From contig CAZRSW010000001.1 of the NCBI GenBank assembly GCA_964602845.1, positions 141,276 to 205,275 of the forward strand: a stretch of DNA of 64,000 nucleotides, read 5' to 3'. A program made the translations under genes and the position numbers. Under the pieces are notes generated by a model that was not told where the DNA came from, did not search any database, and worked only from the letters and a program-made list of their open reading frames with translations. Positions 1 to 9,788 of the stretch are shown here, piece after piece (within the stretch, counting starts at the first letter, position 1; each line of letters opens with the position of its first letter). The stretch comes from CAZRSW01 sp964602845. GTDB taxonomy: Bacteria > Chloroflexota > Dehalococcoidia > Lucifugimonadales > UBA826.

Positions 1-968
1 GGGTTTACTAAAGACATGGGCCAGGTTCCCTTTAATAACCGTGCGCATTCTTGTCCGACCTGAACTTGCGCTGCTATTCCGGCTCGTGTTGAGCCACCTG
101 CCGAGTGAGGAGTTACGATCACGTTGTCCATCTGAAAAAGTGGATTGCTAGCATCGGTAGGTTCCACATCGAAAACATCTAGGCCCGCGCCGGCTAGTTC
201 ATGATCTTTTAATGCAGCTATTAGTGACTCTTCGTCCACCGTAGGCCCCCTGCAAGTATTAATGAAATATGCGCTTGGCTTCATGGCTTTGAAGAAAGAC
301 GAACCGATTAGATGTTTTGTTTGGTTATTAAGTGGAGGGTGCATTGATATAAAATCTGATCTGCTTGCAAGTTCTTCTAGTTCTGCTACTAATTCCACCC
401 TATATTCCTTAGCTATCCAGGGCTGTACATACGGATCATAGGCAATGACTTTCATACCAAACGCTTGAGCTTTCCTGGCTACCGCCCTTGCTATATTACC
501 AAGTGCAACCAACCCGAGGGTTTGGTCAGTGATGTGAGCCATTGGGTTCAAGACTGCGGCTGTTTCTGGGCCCCATTTTCCTGCTTTTGTGAGATCGTTT
601 AAAATTGTGAGCTTTTTGGCGCAGGCAAGTAATAACATCATGGCGTGGTTAGATACTTCTTCTGTACAGAATCCGGCGGTATTTACTACCATGACCCCCT
701 GATCTGTGGCAGCGTTGTGGTCGATGTTATTGAATCCGTGCCCAAATGATACGATTGCTTGTGCTTGATCTATTTCCTCCATAACTTCCCGAGAGATTTC
801 TACGCTCCGGTTTATAATTAGATCGGCACCTTTAATGGCTTCTATTGTTTCTCCATCACTTTCGCAAATAAACACGTCGAGTTCGCAATCAATTCCCTCA
901 AGCTGCTGTTTTATGATATCCGTTTCTGGTGTGTCTGTAGCCAACATTGCTACTTTGAACTTGCTCAC
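1..968 (-). CDS. D-isomer-specific 2-hydroxyacid dehydrogenase (C-terminus cut by window edge)
   Basis: This open frame reads from a GTG at 968-966 to the window start, about 322 codons, with the 3' end missing. An AAGGAGGT ribosome-binding site sits just upstream of the GTG. The family reduces 2-keto acids or oxidises 2-hydroxy acids with NAD(P). Visible landmarks are a Rossmann segment LGLVALGNIARAV, where the usual GxGxxG is altered to ALGNIA, the catalytic Arg in FINTCRGPTVDEE, the Glu in DVFDVEPT and the His in VTPHSAGG. The substrate (phosphoglycerate, glyoxylate or other) cannot be assigned. It lies downstream of gltD on the same strand with about 100 bases between them, but need not share its operon. 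Confidence 0.88.
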   Translation of the reverse strand, partial: MSKFKVAMLATDTPETDIIKQQLEGIDCELDVFICESDGETIEAIKGADLIINRSVEISREVMEEIDQAQAIVSFGHGFNNIDHNAATDQGVMVVNTAGFCTEEVSNHAMMLLLACAKKLTILNDLTKAGKWGPETAAVLNPMAHITDQTLGLVALGNIARAVARKAQAFGMKVIAYDPYVQPWIAKEYRVELVAELEELASRSDFISMHPPLNNQTKHLIGSSFFKAMKPSAYFINTCRGPTVDEESLIAALKDHELAGAGLDVFDVEPTDASNPLFQMDNVIVTPHSAGGSTRAGIAAQVQVGQECARLLKGTWPMSLVN

Positions 969-1071
969 AACCTTGTTACCTCCTTCTTTACTTTAGTTGT
1001 CTGTGTAACTTTACTGCTGAATATTGTGACGATTTTTGTGTCAATCGTTTGAAGTGGTCTTGAATGGGTTT

Positions 1072-2538
1072 TTAGGTTTCGTCGTATGTGCTGGAGGATC
1101 TTGGTAGATTTGTTGTTCCCATAAGATATTCGTCCACTCCTCGAGCGGCTTCTCTACCTTCTGCCAATGCCCAGACGACTAAAGATTGACCTCTAGACAT
1201 ATCACCGGCGGCGAATATCCCTTCCTCACTTGTCATCTTATTCGGATTCGTTGCTACATTTCCACGTCTATCAAGTTTTACATTTAAATCAGCTATCATA
1301 CCGTTGGGTTCAGGATGAACAAAACCCATTGCGAGAAGAACCAGATCGGCTTCCAGTTCAAATTCACTCCCTTTCACCTCGATCATTTCTGGTCTTCCAG
1401 TTTCATCGAGATCGCCCCATTCTATTTTGACCCCATGTAATTTTTTGAGCTTTCCGTTCGTTCCAGAGAACTTTTTTGTCAGAATATTGTAATCTCTGTT
1501 CCCACCTTCCTCATGAGATGAGGAAGTTCTGAGGGTCATTGGCCAATCTGGCCACATATCGTTCTCTGATCTCATATCGGGGGGCTTTGGTAACAGCTCT
1601 AATTGATACACTATTTCAGCTCCCTGTCGGTGCGCTGTTCCGAGACAATCTGAACCAGTATCACCTCCACCCAATATGATCACGCGCTTCCCCTCTGCAG
1701 AGACTCTGTCGGAAGGATCTACAAGGTCACCTCGATTTATCTTATTTTGTTGAGTTAAGTAATCCATGGCGAAGTAAACGCCATCGAGCTCCCTCCCTTC
1801 AATGGGTAGATCTCTTGGTATTGTTGATCCTCCAGCAAGTAAAACTGCGTCGTTCTCAGACCTCAAATCGTTCACTGAAATTGTCTTCCCGACGTAGGCG
1901 TTGGTAACGAATGAAATCCCCTCTTTTGTCATCTGATTAACTCGTCTTTGAACGATATGTTTTTCCAACTTGAAGTCTGGTATGCCTAAGCGTAGAAGTC
2001 CTCCAATCGTATCCGACCTTTCATATACAGTTACTGAGTGACCTGCCCTGTTGAGTTGCTGTGCTGATGACAAACCTGCAGGACCAGAACCAACGATTGC
2101 TACCTTCTTTCCAGTTCTTGTCGCGGGAAGTATGGGCTCTATCCAACCTTCTTCCCATCCCCTCTCAGCAATCGCTTTCTCGATGTATTCAATAGTTACA
2201 GGGTCTTCATTTATGTTCAAAACACACGACTGTTCACAGGGAGCAGGGCATATGCGGCCTGTGAACTCGGGGAAGTTGTTCGTTGAGTGTAATTCAGCTA
2301 ATGCATCTTTCCACATGTTCTTGTAGACAAGGTCGTTAAAATCGGGAATTATGTTTCCCAATGGGCAGCCACTCATGCAGAACGGCACTGCGCAATTCAT
2401 GCACCGGCCGCCCTGAGCACTAACTTTATCACGATCCCAATCGTCATAAAATTCGTTAAAATTACCAATACGAACATCCACTGGGAAAGTATTTGGCGTT
2501 TCCCGTTTAAACTCTTTAAATCCTGTGGGTTTACCCAT
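1072..2538 (-). CDS. gltD: Glutamate synthase small (beta) subunit
   Basis: 488 aa. It passes electrons from NADPH to the large subunit of glutamate synthase, which makes two glutamates from glutamine and 2-oxoglutarate. The N-terminal third holds the cysteine-rich Fe-S region (GGRCMNCAVPFCMSGCP and GRICPAPCEQSC). A FAD-binding VAIVGSGPAGLSSA follows near residue 145, then an NADP-binding VIILGGGDTGSDC, and a C-terminal FAD contact GIFAAGDMSRGQSLV. The length matches the family. The start overlaps the last 8 bases of gltB, so the two are translationally coupled. Together with glnA just upstream they form a GS-GOGAT unit. Confidence 0.97.
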   Translation of the reverse strand: MGKPTGFKEFKRETPNTFPVDVRIGNFNEFYDDWDRDKVSAQGGRCMNCAVPFCMSGCPLGNIIPDFNDLVYKNMWKDALAELHSTNNFPEFTGRICPAPCEQSCVLNINEDPVTIEYIEKAIAERGWEEGWIEPILPATRTGKKVAIVGSGPAGLSSAQQLNRAGHSVTVYERSDTIGGLLRLGIPDFKLEKHIVQRRVNQMTKEGISFVTNAYVGKTISVNDLRSENDAVLLAGGSTIPRDLPIEGRELDGVYFAMDYLTQQNKINRGDLVDPSDRVSAEGKRVIILGGGDTGSDCLGTAHRQGAEIVYQLELLPKPPDMRSENDMWPDWPMTLRTSSSHEEGGNRDYNILTKKFSGTNGKLKKLHGVKIEWGDLDETGRPEMIEVKGSEFELEADLVLLAMGFVHPEPNGMIADLNVKLDRRGNVATNPNKMTSEEGIFAAGDMSRGQSLVVWALAEGREAARGVDEYLMGTTNLPRSSSTYDET

Positions 2539-5500
2539 CTTTCACGGCCCCCACTTTATCTTGGGCATTCTTGGCCTCTTGCAACACTCGTTTGTAATCA
2601 TTCGGCATCACTTTCACAAATTTTTGGAGCATGTCGTCCCAGTCTGCCAGTATTCTATGCGCATTTGCGCTCCCAGTTAGATTCGCGTGTCTTCTAATTA
2701 GCCTTTGTAGATCACTTATATCCTCGAGATCTTGTATCGTTTCTAGACTGACGAGCCCTAAATTACACTGATCTGAGAACTTTCCGAATTCATCTAGGAC
2801 GTATGCCTCTCCACCACTCATACCGGCTGCAAAATTTCTCCCTGTAGGCCCTAGAATAACCACCTTACCTCGGGTCATGTATTCGCAACCGTGGTCACCA
2901 ACAGCCTCAACAACGGCCTCAGCGCCACTGTTTCGAACGGCGAACCGTTCTCCCGCAACTCCACGTATGAATACCTGTCCACCTGTAGCACCATAGAGGG
3001 CTACATTCCCAATGATTATATTTTTTTCTGGCACGAATCGTGATTTCGTTGGTGGTTTAACCACAACATTTCCTCCGGAGAGCCCCTTGCAGAAATAATC
3101 GTTTGCGTCACCACTCAAGTTAATGGTCACTCCCTTTGATAGAAACGCAGCAAAGCTTTGACCGCCCGCACCATCTAGATTTATGGTTATAGTATCGTCT
3201 GGTAACCCCTTATCGCCATGTTTCTTTGCAATATTGTGGCTCAGCATGGTACCCAAAGTTCTATTAGAGTTATCGACAATTTTTTCAATTACTACGGGCT
3301 CGCCTGTATCTATAGCATTTTTTGCTTCATTGATAAGTTCTTGATCTATGGCGTTTTCGAGACCATGATCTTGCTTGGATACACAGTGTCTCGCCACGTC
3401 TTGGGGCACCTCCGGGATATGTAGTAGGTGACTGAAGTCTATCCCTTTGGCCTTCCAGTGGTTGATAACTTGATTCCCGTCTAACAAATCTACTCGACCT
3501 ACCATTTCATCGATGGTTCTTAGCCCCAACTTAGCCATAATATGTCTTAGGTGATTAGCGATGAAGAAGAAATAATTAATAACATGTTCTGGTTGTCCAG
3601 CAAACTTTTTTCTCAGTTGTGGGTCCTGCGTTGCTATTCCTACAGAACATGTATTCAGGTGACACTTCCGCAGCATTATACAGCCCATTGATATGAGCGG
3701 ACCTGTGGCTAGGCCGAATTCTTCTGCTCCTAGTAAACAAGCTATTGCGACATCCCTACCGGTTTTAATTTGACCATCTGTTTGAACAATGATTCTTCCG
3801 CGTAGGTCGTTCATTACAAGCACTTGTTGGGTTTCAGCAACTCCTAGTTCCCAAGGTAGCCCTGCATGTTTTATCGATGATTCTGGCGACGCTCCTGTTC
3901 CTCCGCTATGCCCGCTGATTAATACCACGTCTCCATGCCCTTTAGAAACACCGGCTGCTATCGTTCCAACACCTGATTCTGCAACCAGTTTCACGTGGAC
4001 TCTGGCATCGGGGTTTGAATTTTTTAAGTCATGTATGAGTTGGGCCAGATCTTCTATTGAATATATGTCATGGTGAGGTGGTGGGGATATGAGCTCCACG
4101 CCTGGGGTGGAATTACGTACTTTCCCAATATACTCGTCCACTTTATGACCCGGTAGTTGTCCACCTTCTCCGGGCTTGGCCCCCTGTGCCATCTTTATCT
4201 GTAAATCCTTAGCACTGGTTAGATAATTGATGGTTACGCCAAATCTGCCCGAAGCCACCTGTTTAACAGCACTGTTCCTGGAATCACCGTTTAGGTCAGG
4301 TATATAGCGCGCAGAGTCTTCACCACCTTCCCCTGTATTGCTCCTAGCATTGATACGGTTCATTGCGATCGCCATTGTTTCGTGTGCTTCTCTACTGATA
4401 GAACCCAACGATATTGCACCGGTAGCGAATCTCCTCACGATTTTAGATGCTGATTCGACTTGTTCCAAAGGAATGGGTTTATCTAAATACTTGAAATCCA
4501 GGAGACCTCTAATTGTGCTTAATCTCCGGTTTTCATCATCCACATAACTGGCGAATTGTTCATATGTGGCCCAGTTATTACTTTTGACCGCGTGTTGAAG
4601 ACTCGCAATCGTCTTTGGGTTCCACATATGGAATTCTCCATCGCGACGCCAGTGGTACTGACCGCCGGATTTTATATCGAGATTTCCTGCAACTTCCGTT
4701 TCGCCATAACCTGATTGATGTCGAGAGACGGCTTCCACTTCTAGTTCTTCCATGCCTATGCCACCAATCCTAGAAGGGGTTGAAGTAAAATATTCGTTGA
4801 CTAACTTCTCATTTAGTCCTACCGCTTCAAATATTTGAGCACCTCGATAACTTTGTATGGTTGAAATACCCATTTTCGACATAGTTTTCAGTATCCCCTT
4901 ATGAGAGGCGGTCAAGTAGTTTTCCTCAGCTTTTTCTGCAGATATATCTGACGTGAATTCTCCTTTTTCAACTTGATCACGCAAAGTTTCGAACGCGAGA
5001 TATGGATTTATTGCCCCGGCTCCAAATCCTATTAGTAGAGAAAAATGGGCTACTTCGCGAGCCTCTCCTGTCTCAACCACAAGGCCAACTTTCGTTCTTA
5101 TTCCATTTCTTATGAGGTGATGATGTACACCAGAAGTTGCTAAAAGACTCGGTATGGGGGCGTTTTCTTGATCTACCCCTCGATCGGAAAGAATCAATAT
5201 CGAGGCGCCATTACTAATGGCGACCGATGCTTCTGATTGAACACGGTCCATCGCGCTTTTTAATCCACCTACAACGTGTGGATTAAACAAAGTAGATATA
5301 GTCTCTGACTTAAGGTTATCTAGCTGACATTCTCTGATGCTGGCAAGATGTTTGTCTGATATCACTGGTTTTCTGACGGTGATTTGCCGACAATGCTCAG
5401 GTGTTTCCTCGAACAGGTTCCTTTCTTCACCTATGGTTCCCATAAGAGAGGTCACGAGTTCTTCTCGAATTGCGTCTAGAGGTGGGTTGCTAACTTGAGC

Positions 5501-7090
5501 GAATAACTGTTTAAAATAATTGAAAAGTATGGGTTTCTGATCAGATAGGAAAGCTAATGGGGTATCGTTTCCCATGGATCCAGTGGGTTCGTATGCGTGA
5601 ATGGCCATTGGCTCGATCAGAAGCCGAAAGTCTTCAAGTGAGTACCCGAAGGCATTCTGCCTGGTGATCAATGTTTCTGTGTTGTTCTCTTGGACATTTT
5701 TGGGCGGTGGGAGATCATCCAAATGTACTCTGTTTTGCTGTAGCCACTTTCCGTAGGGTCTTCGTTCTACTATCCCCTTTTTCAGTTCTTCGTCGTTTAC
5801 TATTTCGCCTCTCTCTGTATCTAAAAGAAACATTCTTCCTGGATAAATCCGTTCCTTCGACACTATATTCTCAGGTGGTATATCAATAACCCCCGTTTCC
5901 GAAGCCATCACTAACAAGTCGTCGTTGGTTATTAGGTATCGGCAAGGTCTCAGCCCATTTCTATCTAAAACGGCACATATCTTTTTGCCGTCAGTTCCAA
6001 TCACAAGCGCGGGTCCATCCCATGGCTCCATGACACTGGAATGGTATTCGTAGAAATCTTTCTTTTCTTGGGCCATTGGTATGTGATCACCCCAGGCTTC
6101 AGGTATAAGCATCATCATGGAATGCTCTATACTACGGCCAGTTGAAATCAAAAGTTCTAATGCATTGTCTAGGGAAGCAGTGTCACTTTGACCTTGTTCG
6201 ATTATTGGTATCAGTTTCTTTGCATCTTGGCCGGGTCTGTTGGATTCGAACACTGTTTCCCTTGAAGACATCCAGTTGATGTTTCCTCTAAGTGTATTGA
6301 TTTCACCGTTATGGACAACATATCTATAGGGGTGTGCTAGCTTCCAACTGCCCAGTGTGTTAGTGCTGAAGCGGGAGTGTACTAAGGCGAAGGATGATAT
6401 GAAGTTTTCATTCCCTAGATCAATATAAAAATCTTGGAGTTGGTGTGCCATGACCAATCCCTTGTATACAATTTTATTACATGAGAGAGAACAAATGTAA
6501 AAATCATTTGTCTGTTTCATATTCAGGCGGCCTATCTGTTTTTCAATTTCTCTTCTTAAGGCATAGAGGTGAAATTCAAATTCGTCATTGCTTTTTTTAG
6601 AATCACTACTAATGAAGAATTGCGCGATAGATGGTCGAGACACGTTGGCCAACACCCCGATCTTTGCGGGATCGACAGGCACGGTTCTCCACCCTAATAG
6701 GGACATTTTTTCTTTCTGGATGGATTCTTCAATTACTGATTTGCAAATACTTTGTATGTCGTTGTCGCTCGGCAGGAATACCATTCCGACCCCGTACTCT
6801 CCTGCCCTGGGTATTTTGGAGTTCCAGTTTTTTGATTCCATCTCAAAAAATTTATGTGGTATTTGGACGAGGATCCCAGCTCCGTCACCAGTTTCAGGGT
6901 CTGCGCCGGCCGCTCCCCTATGTCCTAGGTGGACAAGAGCTTCCAAACCCTGATCGATGATTCTATGTGATCTCACTCCTTTAATGTTAGCTACTAAACC
7001 GACTCCGCATGCGTCGTGTTCAAAAGATGGATCATAAAGTCCTTGCTTGACCATACGGGGCAAATTTGGGTGTTTATAGATTTTTCGCAT
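2531..7090 (-). CDS. gltB: Glutamate synthase large (alpha) subunit
   Basis: 1519 aa, the normal length for the bacterial large subunit. The N-terminal glutaminase domain carries the nucleophile Cys in HDACGVG at residue 28, so a short propeptide is expected to be removed. The central and FMN-binding synthase domains follow (GEGGEDSARY, AQGAKPGEGGQLPG, SGGTGASP). The 3Fe-4S ligands are in MLRKCHLNTCSVGIATQ. The C-terminal GXGXG beta-helix domain is present (GDANDYFCKGLSGG, GATGGQVFIRGVAGERF). It catalyses glutamine-dependent synthesis of glutamate from 2-oxoglutarate. It overlaps gltD by 8 bases and sits 29 bases downstream of glnA, so glnA-gltB-gltD is very likely one transcript. Confidence 0.98.
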   Translation of the reverse strand: MRKIYKHPNLPRMVKQGLYDPSFEHDACGVGLVANIKGVRSHRIIDQGLEALVHLGHRGAAGADPETGDGAGILVQIPHKFFEMESKNWNSKIPRAGEYGVGMVFLPSDNDIQSICKSVIEESIQKEKMSLLGWRTVPVDPAKIGVLANVSRPSIAQFFISSDSKKSNDEFEFHLYALRREIEKQIGRLNMKQTNDFYICSLSCNKIVYKGLVMAHQLQDFYIDLGNENFISSFALVHSRFSTNTLGSWKLAHPYRYVVHNGEINTLRGNINWMSSRETVFESNRPGQDAKKLIPIIEQGQSDTASLDNALELLISTGRSIEHSMMMLIPEAWGDHIPMAQEKKDFYEYHSSVMEPWDGPALVIGTDGKKICAVLDRNGLRPCRYLITNDDLLVMASETGVIDIPPENIVSKERIYPGRMFLLDTERGEIVNDEELKKGIVERRPYGKWLQQNRVHLDDLPPPKNVQENNTETLITRQNAFGYSLEDFRLLIEPMAIHAYEPTGSMGNDTPLAFLSDQKPILFNYFKQLFAQVSNPPLDAIREELVTSLMGTIGEERNLFEETPEHCRQITVRKPVISDKHLASIRECQLDNLKSETISTLFNPHVVGGLKSAMDRVQSEASVAISNGASILILSDRGVDQENAPIPSLLATSGVHHHLIRNGIRTKVGLVVETGEAREVAHFSLLIGFGAGAINPYLAFETLRDQVEKGEFTSDISAEKAEENYLTASHKGILKTMSKMGISTIQSYRGAQIFEAVGLNEKLVNEYFTSTPSRIGGIGMEELEVEAVSRHQSGYGETEVAGNLDIKSGGQYHWRRDGEFHMWNPKTIASLQHAVKSNNWATYEQFASYVDDENRRLSTIRGLLDFKYLDKPIPLEQVESASKIVRRFATGAISLGSISREAHETMAIAMNRINARSNTGEGGEDSARYIPDLNGDSRNSAVKQVASGRFGVTINYLTSAKDLQIKMAQGAKPGEGGQLPGHKVDEYIGKVRNSTPGVELISPPPHHDIYSIEDLAQLIHDLKNSNPDARVHVKLVAESGVGTIAAGVSKGHGDVVLISGHSGGTGASPESSIKHAGLPWELGVAETQQVLVMNDLRGRIIVQTDGQIKTGRDVAIACLLGAEEFGLATGPLISMGCIMLRKCHLNTCSVGIATQDPQLRKKFAGQPEHVINYFFFIANHLRHIMAKLGLRTIDEMVGRVDLLDGNQVINHWKAKGIDFSHLLHIPEVPQDVARHCVSKQDHGLENAIDQELINEAKNAIDTGEPVVIEKIVDNSNRTLGTMLSHNIAKKHGDKGLPDDTITINLDGAGGQSFAAFLSKGVTINLSGDANDYFCKGLSGGNVVVKPPTKSRFVPEKNIIIGNVALYGATGGQVFIRGVAGERFAVRNSGAEAVVEAVGDHGCEYMTRGKVVILGPTGRNFAAGMSGGEAYVLDEFGKFSDQCNLGLVSLETIQDLEDISDLQRLIRRHANLTGSANAHRILADWDDMLQKFVKVMPNDYKRVLQEAKNAQDKVGAVKDG

Positions 7091-7119
7091 TTTAATCCTG
7101 AAATAGTGTGAGTGATGAC

Positions 7120-8466
7120 TTACAGTATAGGTAAATATCGATCCAATTCATACTGAGATATTTGGGAGCTGTATTCTTCCCACTCAATTCTCTTATTTTC
7201 TATAAAGCTATCAAATACTTCCTGCCCAAGTGCGTTTCTAACGAGAGGGCTATTTTCAGTGACTTTTATAGCCTCCCAAAAATTGCCTGGTAGAGACTCT
7301 ATTCCTAAAGCTTGCCTCTCTGTATGGGAAAGGGAATGAGCGTTTTTTTCAATTGTGGGCGGCAGGTCATACTTATTTTCTATGCCTTCCATACCTGCTG
7401 CTAACATGACACTAAAGGCCAGATATGGATTGCATGCGGGGTCTGGTGCTCTGTATTCGATTCTTCTCGAAGATTCTCTTCCTGGTTTGAAGGATGGTAT
7501 ACGTATAAGATCGGACCTGTTTACCTCAGCCCAAGTAACGTAAATTGGAGCCTCATAACTAGGGACCAAACGTTTGAAGGAATTCACCCATTGGTTTGTG
7601 ACGAGAGTAATTTCTCGCGCGTGCTTAAGCAATCCGGCACAAAACTGTCTCGCAGTTTCGGACAGGTGATGTTTGCCATTAGGGCTGTAAAATACGTTTT
7701 CGTCGCCACGAAATAGTGACATATGAGTGTGCATACCGTTGCCGTTGATTGCTGATGATGGTTTAGGCATAAAAGAGGCAAAATATCCGTGGCTCATTGC
7801 TATCTCTTTTACTACCAATTTGTAGGTCATGACTGTATCCGCCATGGTTAAGGCGTCGGTATGCCGTAGATCTATCTCATGCTGACTAGGAGCTGCCTCG
7901 TGATGGCTTGATTCTACAGGTATACCCAAGTTTTCCAAGGTCAACACTGTTTCTCTACGAAGGTCAGTTCCTAGATCTGGAGTGTTTTGGTCAAAATAGC
8001 CACTGGTGTCCAAGAATCCTGTTGTGTTTTGATCTTCGAAATAAAAATATTCTAATTCTGGTGCTACGTAGTAAGTGAAACCTTTGCCAGCGGCCCTCTG
8101 AAGATTTCGCCTTAGTACTGCTCGCGGATCACCTTCGAAGGGTTGATCGTCTGGTGTAACAATGTCACAAAACATCTTAGCAACAGCATTGGTTTTAGGA
8201 CGCCACGGAAGAATACTAAAAGTTGTTGGGTCTGGGAGGGCATACAAGTCTCGTTCATCTTCTCGTGTGTATCCTTCGATGGCAGAGCCATCAAACCCCA
8301 TACCTCGGGTAAGTGCGTTTTCCAGCTCCTCTACCGTAATGGCAAACCCTTTCATATTTCCCAGTATGTCTGTGAACCAGAGGCGTATGAACCTGACATC
8401 ATTGTCTCTGACTTCACGAAGAACGTATTCTATTGCTTCAGGGTTTCGTTCCAACATTTTCATCAT
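7120..8466 (-). CDS. glnA: Glutamine synthetase, GSI-alpha type
   Basis: 448 aa, the length of the short (GSI-alpha) class. It makes glutamine from glutamate, ammonia and ATP. Visible motifs are GFDGSAIEGYTREDERD near residue 55, the metal and ATP residues in APELEYFYF, HHEAAPSQHEIDLRH, the MPKPSSAINGNGMHTHMS loop and the glutamate-binding RIEYRAPDP. The Arg in EGYTRED aligns with Arg62 of Bacillus GlnA, which marks the feedback-sensitive alpha type. Two start ATGs (MMKM) are close together and the first was kept. It is the first gene of glnA-gltB-gltD. A second, different glutamine synthetase gene lies upstream on the same strand. Confidence 0.96.
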   Translation of the reverse strand: MMKMLERNPEAIEYVLREVRDNDVRFIRLWFTDILGNMKGFAITVEELENALTRGMGFDGSAIEGYTREDERDLYALPDPTTFSILPWRPKTNAVAKMFCDIVTPDDQPFEGDPRAVLRRNLQRAAGKGFTYYVAPELEYFYFEDQNTTGFLDTSGYFDQNTPDLGTDLRRETVLTLENLGIPVESSHHEAAPSQHEIDLRHTDALTMADTVMTYKLVVKEIAMSHGYFASFMPKPSSAINGNGMHTHMSLFRGDENVFYSPNGKHHLSETARQFCAGLLKHAREITLVTNQWVNSFKRLVPSYEAPIYVTWAEVNRSDLIRIPSFKPGRESSRRIEYRAPDPACNPYLAFSVMLAAGMEGIENKYDLPPTIEKNAHSLSHTERQALGIESLPGNFWEAIKVTENSPLVRNALGQEVFDSFIENKRIEWEEYSSQISQYELDRYLPIL

Positions 8467-8672
8467 TTACTAGATTTTGGATTATAGATCGTTAGAGTCC
8501 TTTGTTTAGGGCTTAATATGTGCGCCGCACTGAAACATCCCACGTTTTGGCACGGTAGAAGACCCTATACATTTCTGAAAGTAGTATTAAATCTACTTCC
8601 TGTTTTTACTTGCGGAAACATGGGGCATTTCTCTATTTGTGACTCACCTTATATGTGAAGCCTCTCAAATGT

Positions 8673-9509
8673 TTATGCGTCGAATGACAAATAGAATTCG
8701 TAAGGGTGGGGCCGCAGACGTACTGGATCGACGTCATTCGATGTTTTGAAATCTATCCAACCAGATATAACATCCTCTGTAAAAACGTCTCCTTTAAGCA
8801 GGAAGTCATGGTCTACCTCCAGCGCATGAAGAGCTTCTTCAAGACTGCCGGGTACTTGCGGATATTTGGCTGTTTCTTCTCTACTTAGTTCGAATAGATC
8901 TTCTGATAATGGATCACCCGGATCATATTGATTTTCGATACCATCGATACCAGCCATNNNNNNNNNNNNNNNNNNNNNNNNNNNNNNNNNNNNNNNNNNN
9001 NNNNNNNNNNNNNNNNNNNNNNNNNNNNNNNNNNNNNNNNNNNNNNNNNNNNNNNNNTGAAAACCATGATTTGCCCCATAGCTGAATCTCACGGAATCGA
9101 AAACAAAAAATTCTACTTCAGGTCCCCAAAAGGAAGTATCTCCGTAACCGGTACTTTTTAGATAAGCTTCTGCCTTCTTTGCTATATTTCTAGGGTCTCG
9201 ACTGTAGTTATTTCCCGTGATTGGATCCCTGATATCGGCGATACACGTTGCCGTTCCGGGAAAAAATGGATCAACCTTAATGGTGGTAGGATCGGGTACA
9301 ATAAGCATGTCGGATTCATCAATCGACTGGAATCCTCTTATGCTTGATCCGTCAAAACCGACTCCATTTGTAATCAGCGAGTCGTCTACTTGACTTATCG
9401 GCACCGAGAAATGTTGCCACGTACCTGGTAGGTCTGTGAACTTTAAATCTAGAATATCGCATCCATTGTCTTTCATAAGTTTGAGGACACCAGCAGATTC
9501 GTTAGACAT
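8673..9509 (-). CDS. glnA: Glutamine synthetase, GSI-beta-like; middle lost in assembly gap
   Basis: Both ends of a second glutamine synthetase are present around a 100-N gap. The N-terminal part has VGFDGSSIRGFQSIDES, where Ser replaces the Arg seen in the neighbouring alpha enzyme, then DPTTIKVDPFFPGT and FWGPEVEFFVFD. The C-terminal part has AGIDGIENQYDPGDP and ends in RLRPHPYEFYLSFDA, as in beta-type enzymes. About 200 residues, including the ATP-binding and flexible-loop regions and any adenylylation Tyr, are missing. This follows from the usual length of about 470 aa. The frame across the gap therefore means nothing. The start is ATG with a GGAGA ribosome-binding site. A candidate promoter lies at 9569-9597. 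Confidence 0.9.
   Translation of the reverse strand: MSNESAGVLKLMKDNGCDILDLKFTDLPGTWQHFSVPISQVDDSLITNGVGFDGSSIRGFQSIDESDMLIVPDPTTIKVDPFFPGTATCIADIRDPITGNNYSRDPRNIAKKAEAYLKSTGYGDTSFWGPEVEFFVFDSVRFSYGANHGFXXXXXXXXXXXXXXXXXXXXXXXXXXXXXXXXXXMAGIDGIENQYDPGDPLSEDLFELSREETAKYPQVPGSLEEALHALEVDHDFLLKGDVFTEDVISGWIDFKTSNDVDPVRLRPHPYEFYLSFDA
8958..9057. other. Assembly gap of 100 N
   Basis: Exactly 100 undetermined bases lie inside the second glutamine synthetase gene. This is the usual placeholder for a gap of unknown size. From the missing part of the protein the true gap should be roughly 600 bases. Confidence 0.99.
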
Positions 9510-9568
9510 GCGCCATTTCTCCTAAAGGTTTCAGTGATTCTTTATACTATCTAATTTTTATAACCGCA

Positions 9569-9597
9569 ACTATACGAATTAACAGACAATTTAACAA
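9569..9597 (-). promoter_or_regulatory. Candidate sigma70-type promoter of the beta-type glnA
   Basis: Read on the minus strand, TTGTTA (9597-9592) and TATAGT (9574-9569) are separated by 17 bases, a good fit to the -35/-10 consensus. The box lies about 60 bases upstream of the glnA ATG at 9509. It faces away from the promoter at 9680-9709. Confidence 0.45.
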
Positions 9598-9644
9598 CCA
9601 CCCTGCTATTTTATAAGAAGTCTGTTTCATGCCTATTGCAATAC

Positions 9645-9662
9645 TGTTAACAAAATGTAACA
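9645..9662. promoter_or_regulatory. Inverted repeat TGTTA-N8-TAACA between divergent promoters
   Basis: The arms TGTTA (9645-9649) and TAACA (9658-9662) are perfect reverse complements around 8 bases. The site lies between the two divergent promoters of glnA2 and the selenoprotein gene. Its arms resemble the TGTNA-N7-TNACA boxes of TnrA/GlnR nitrogen regulators, but the spacing is one base longer. A regulator-binding role is inference. Confidence 0.35.
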
Positions 9663-9679
9663 AGTCTTGGCATTATGTT

Positions 9680-9709
9680 TTGACTTGCTAGTGAATATCT
9701 TAGTAAAAT
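9680..9709 (+). promoter_or_regulatory. Candidate sigma70-type promoter of the selenoprotein gene
   Basis: TTGACT (9680-9685) and TAAAAT (9704-9709) are 18 bases apart, each 5 of 6 to consensus. Transcription would start near 9716, leaving a leader of about 70 bases before the ATG at 9789. It probably also serves rnc downstream. Confidence 0.5.
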
Positions 9710-9788
9710 TCTCTCGGAGTTGTGGGTGTCTGGGGAATACGAGGTGATTTTGAGAGATAATCGGTTATTCATCAGGAGGTGTCTCTAA

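Noticed and set aside
1029..1050. Hairpin ACGATT/AATCGT downstream of gltD as a terminator
   Set aside because: Only 6 bp and on the gltD strand not followed by a T-run; not strong enough to call.
8467..8672. A glutamine-type riboswitch in front of glnA
   Set aside because: A short GGAAGTAG is present on the minus strand, but the rest of the glnA RNA motif could not be matched.
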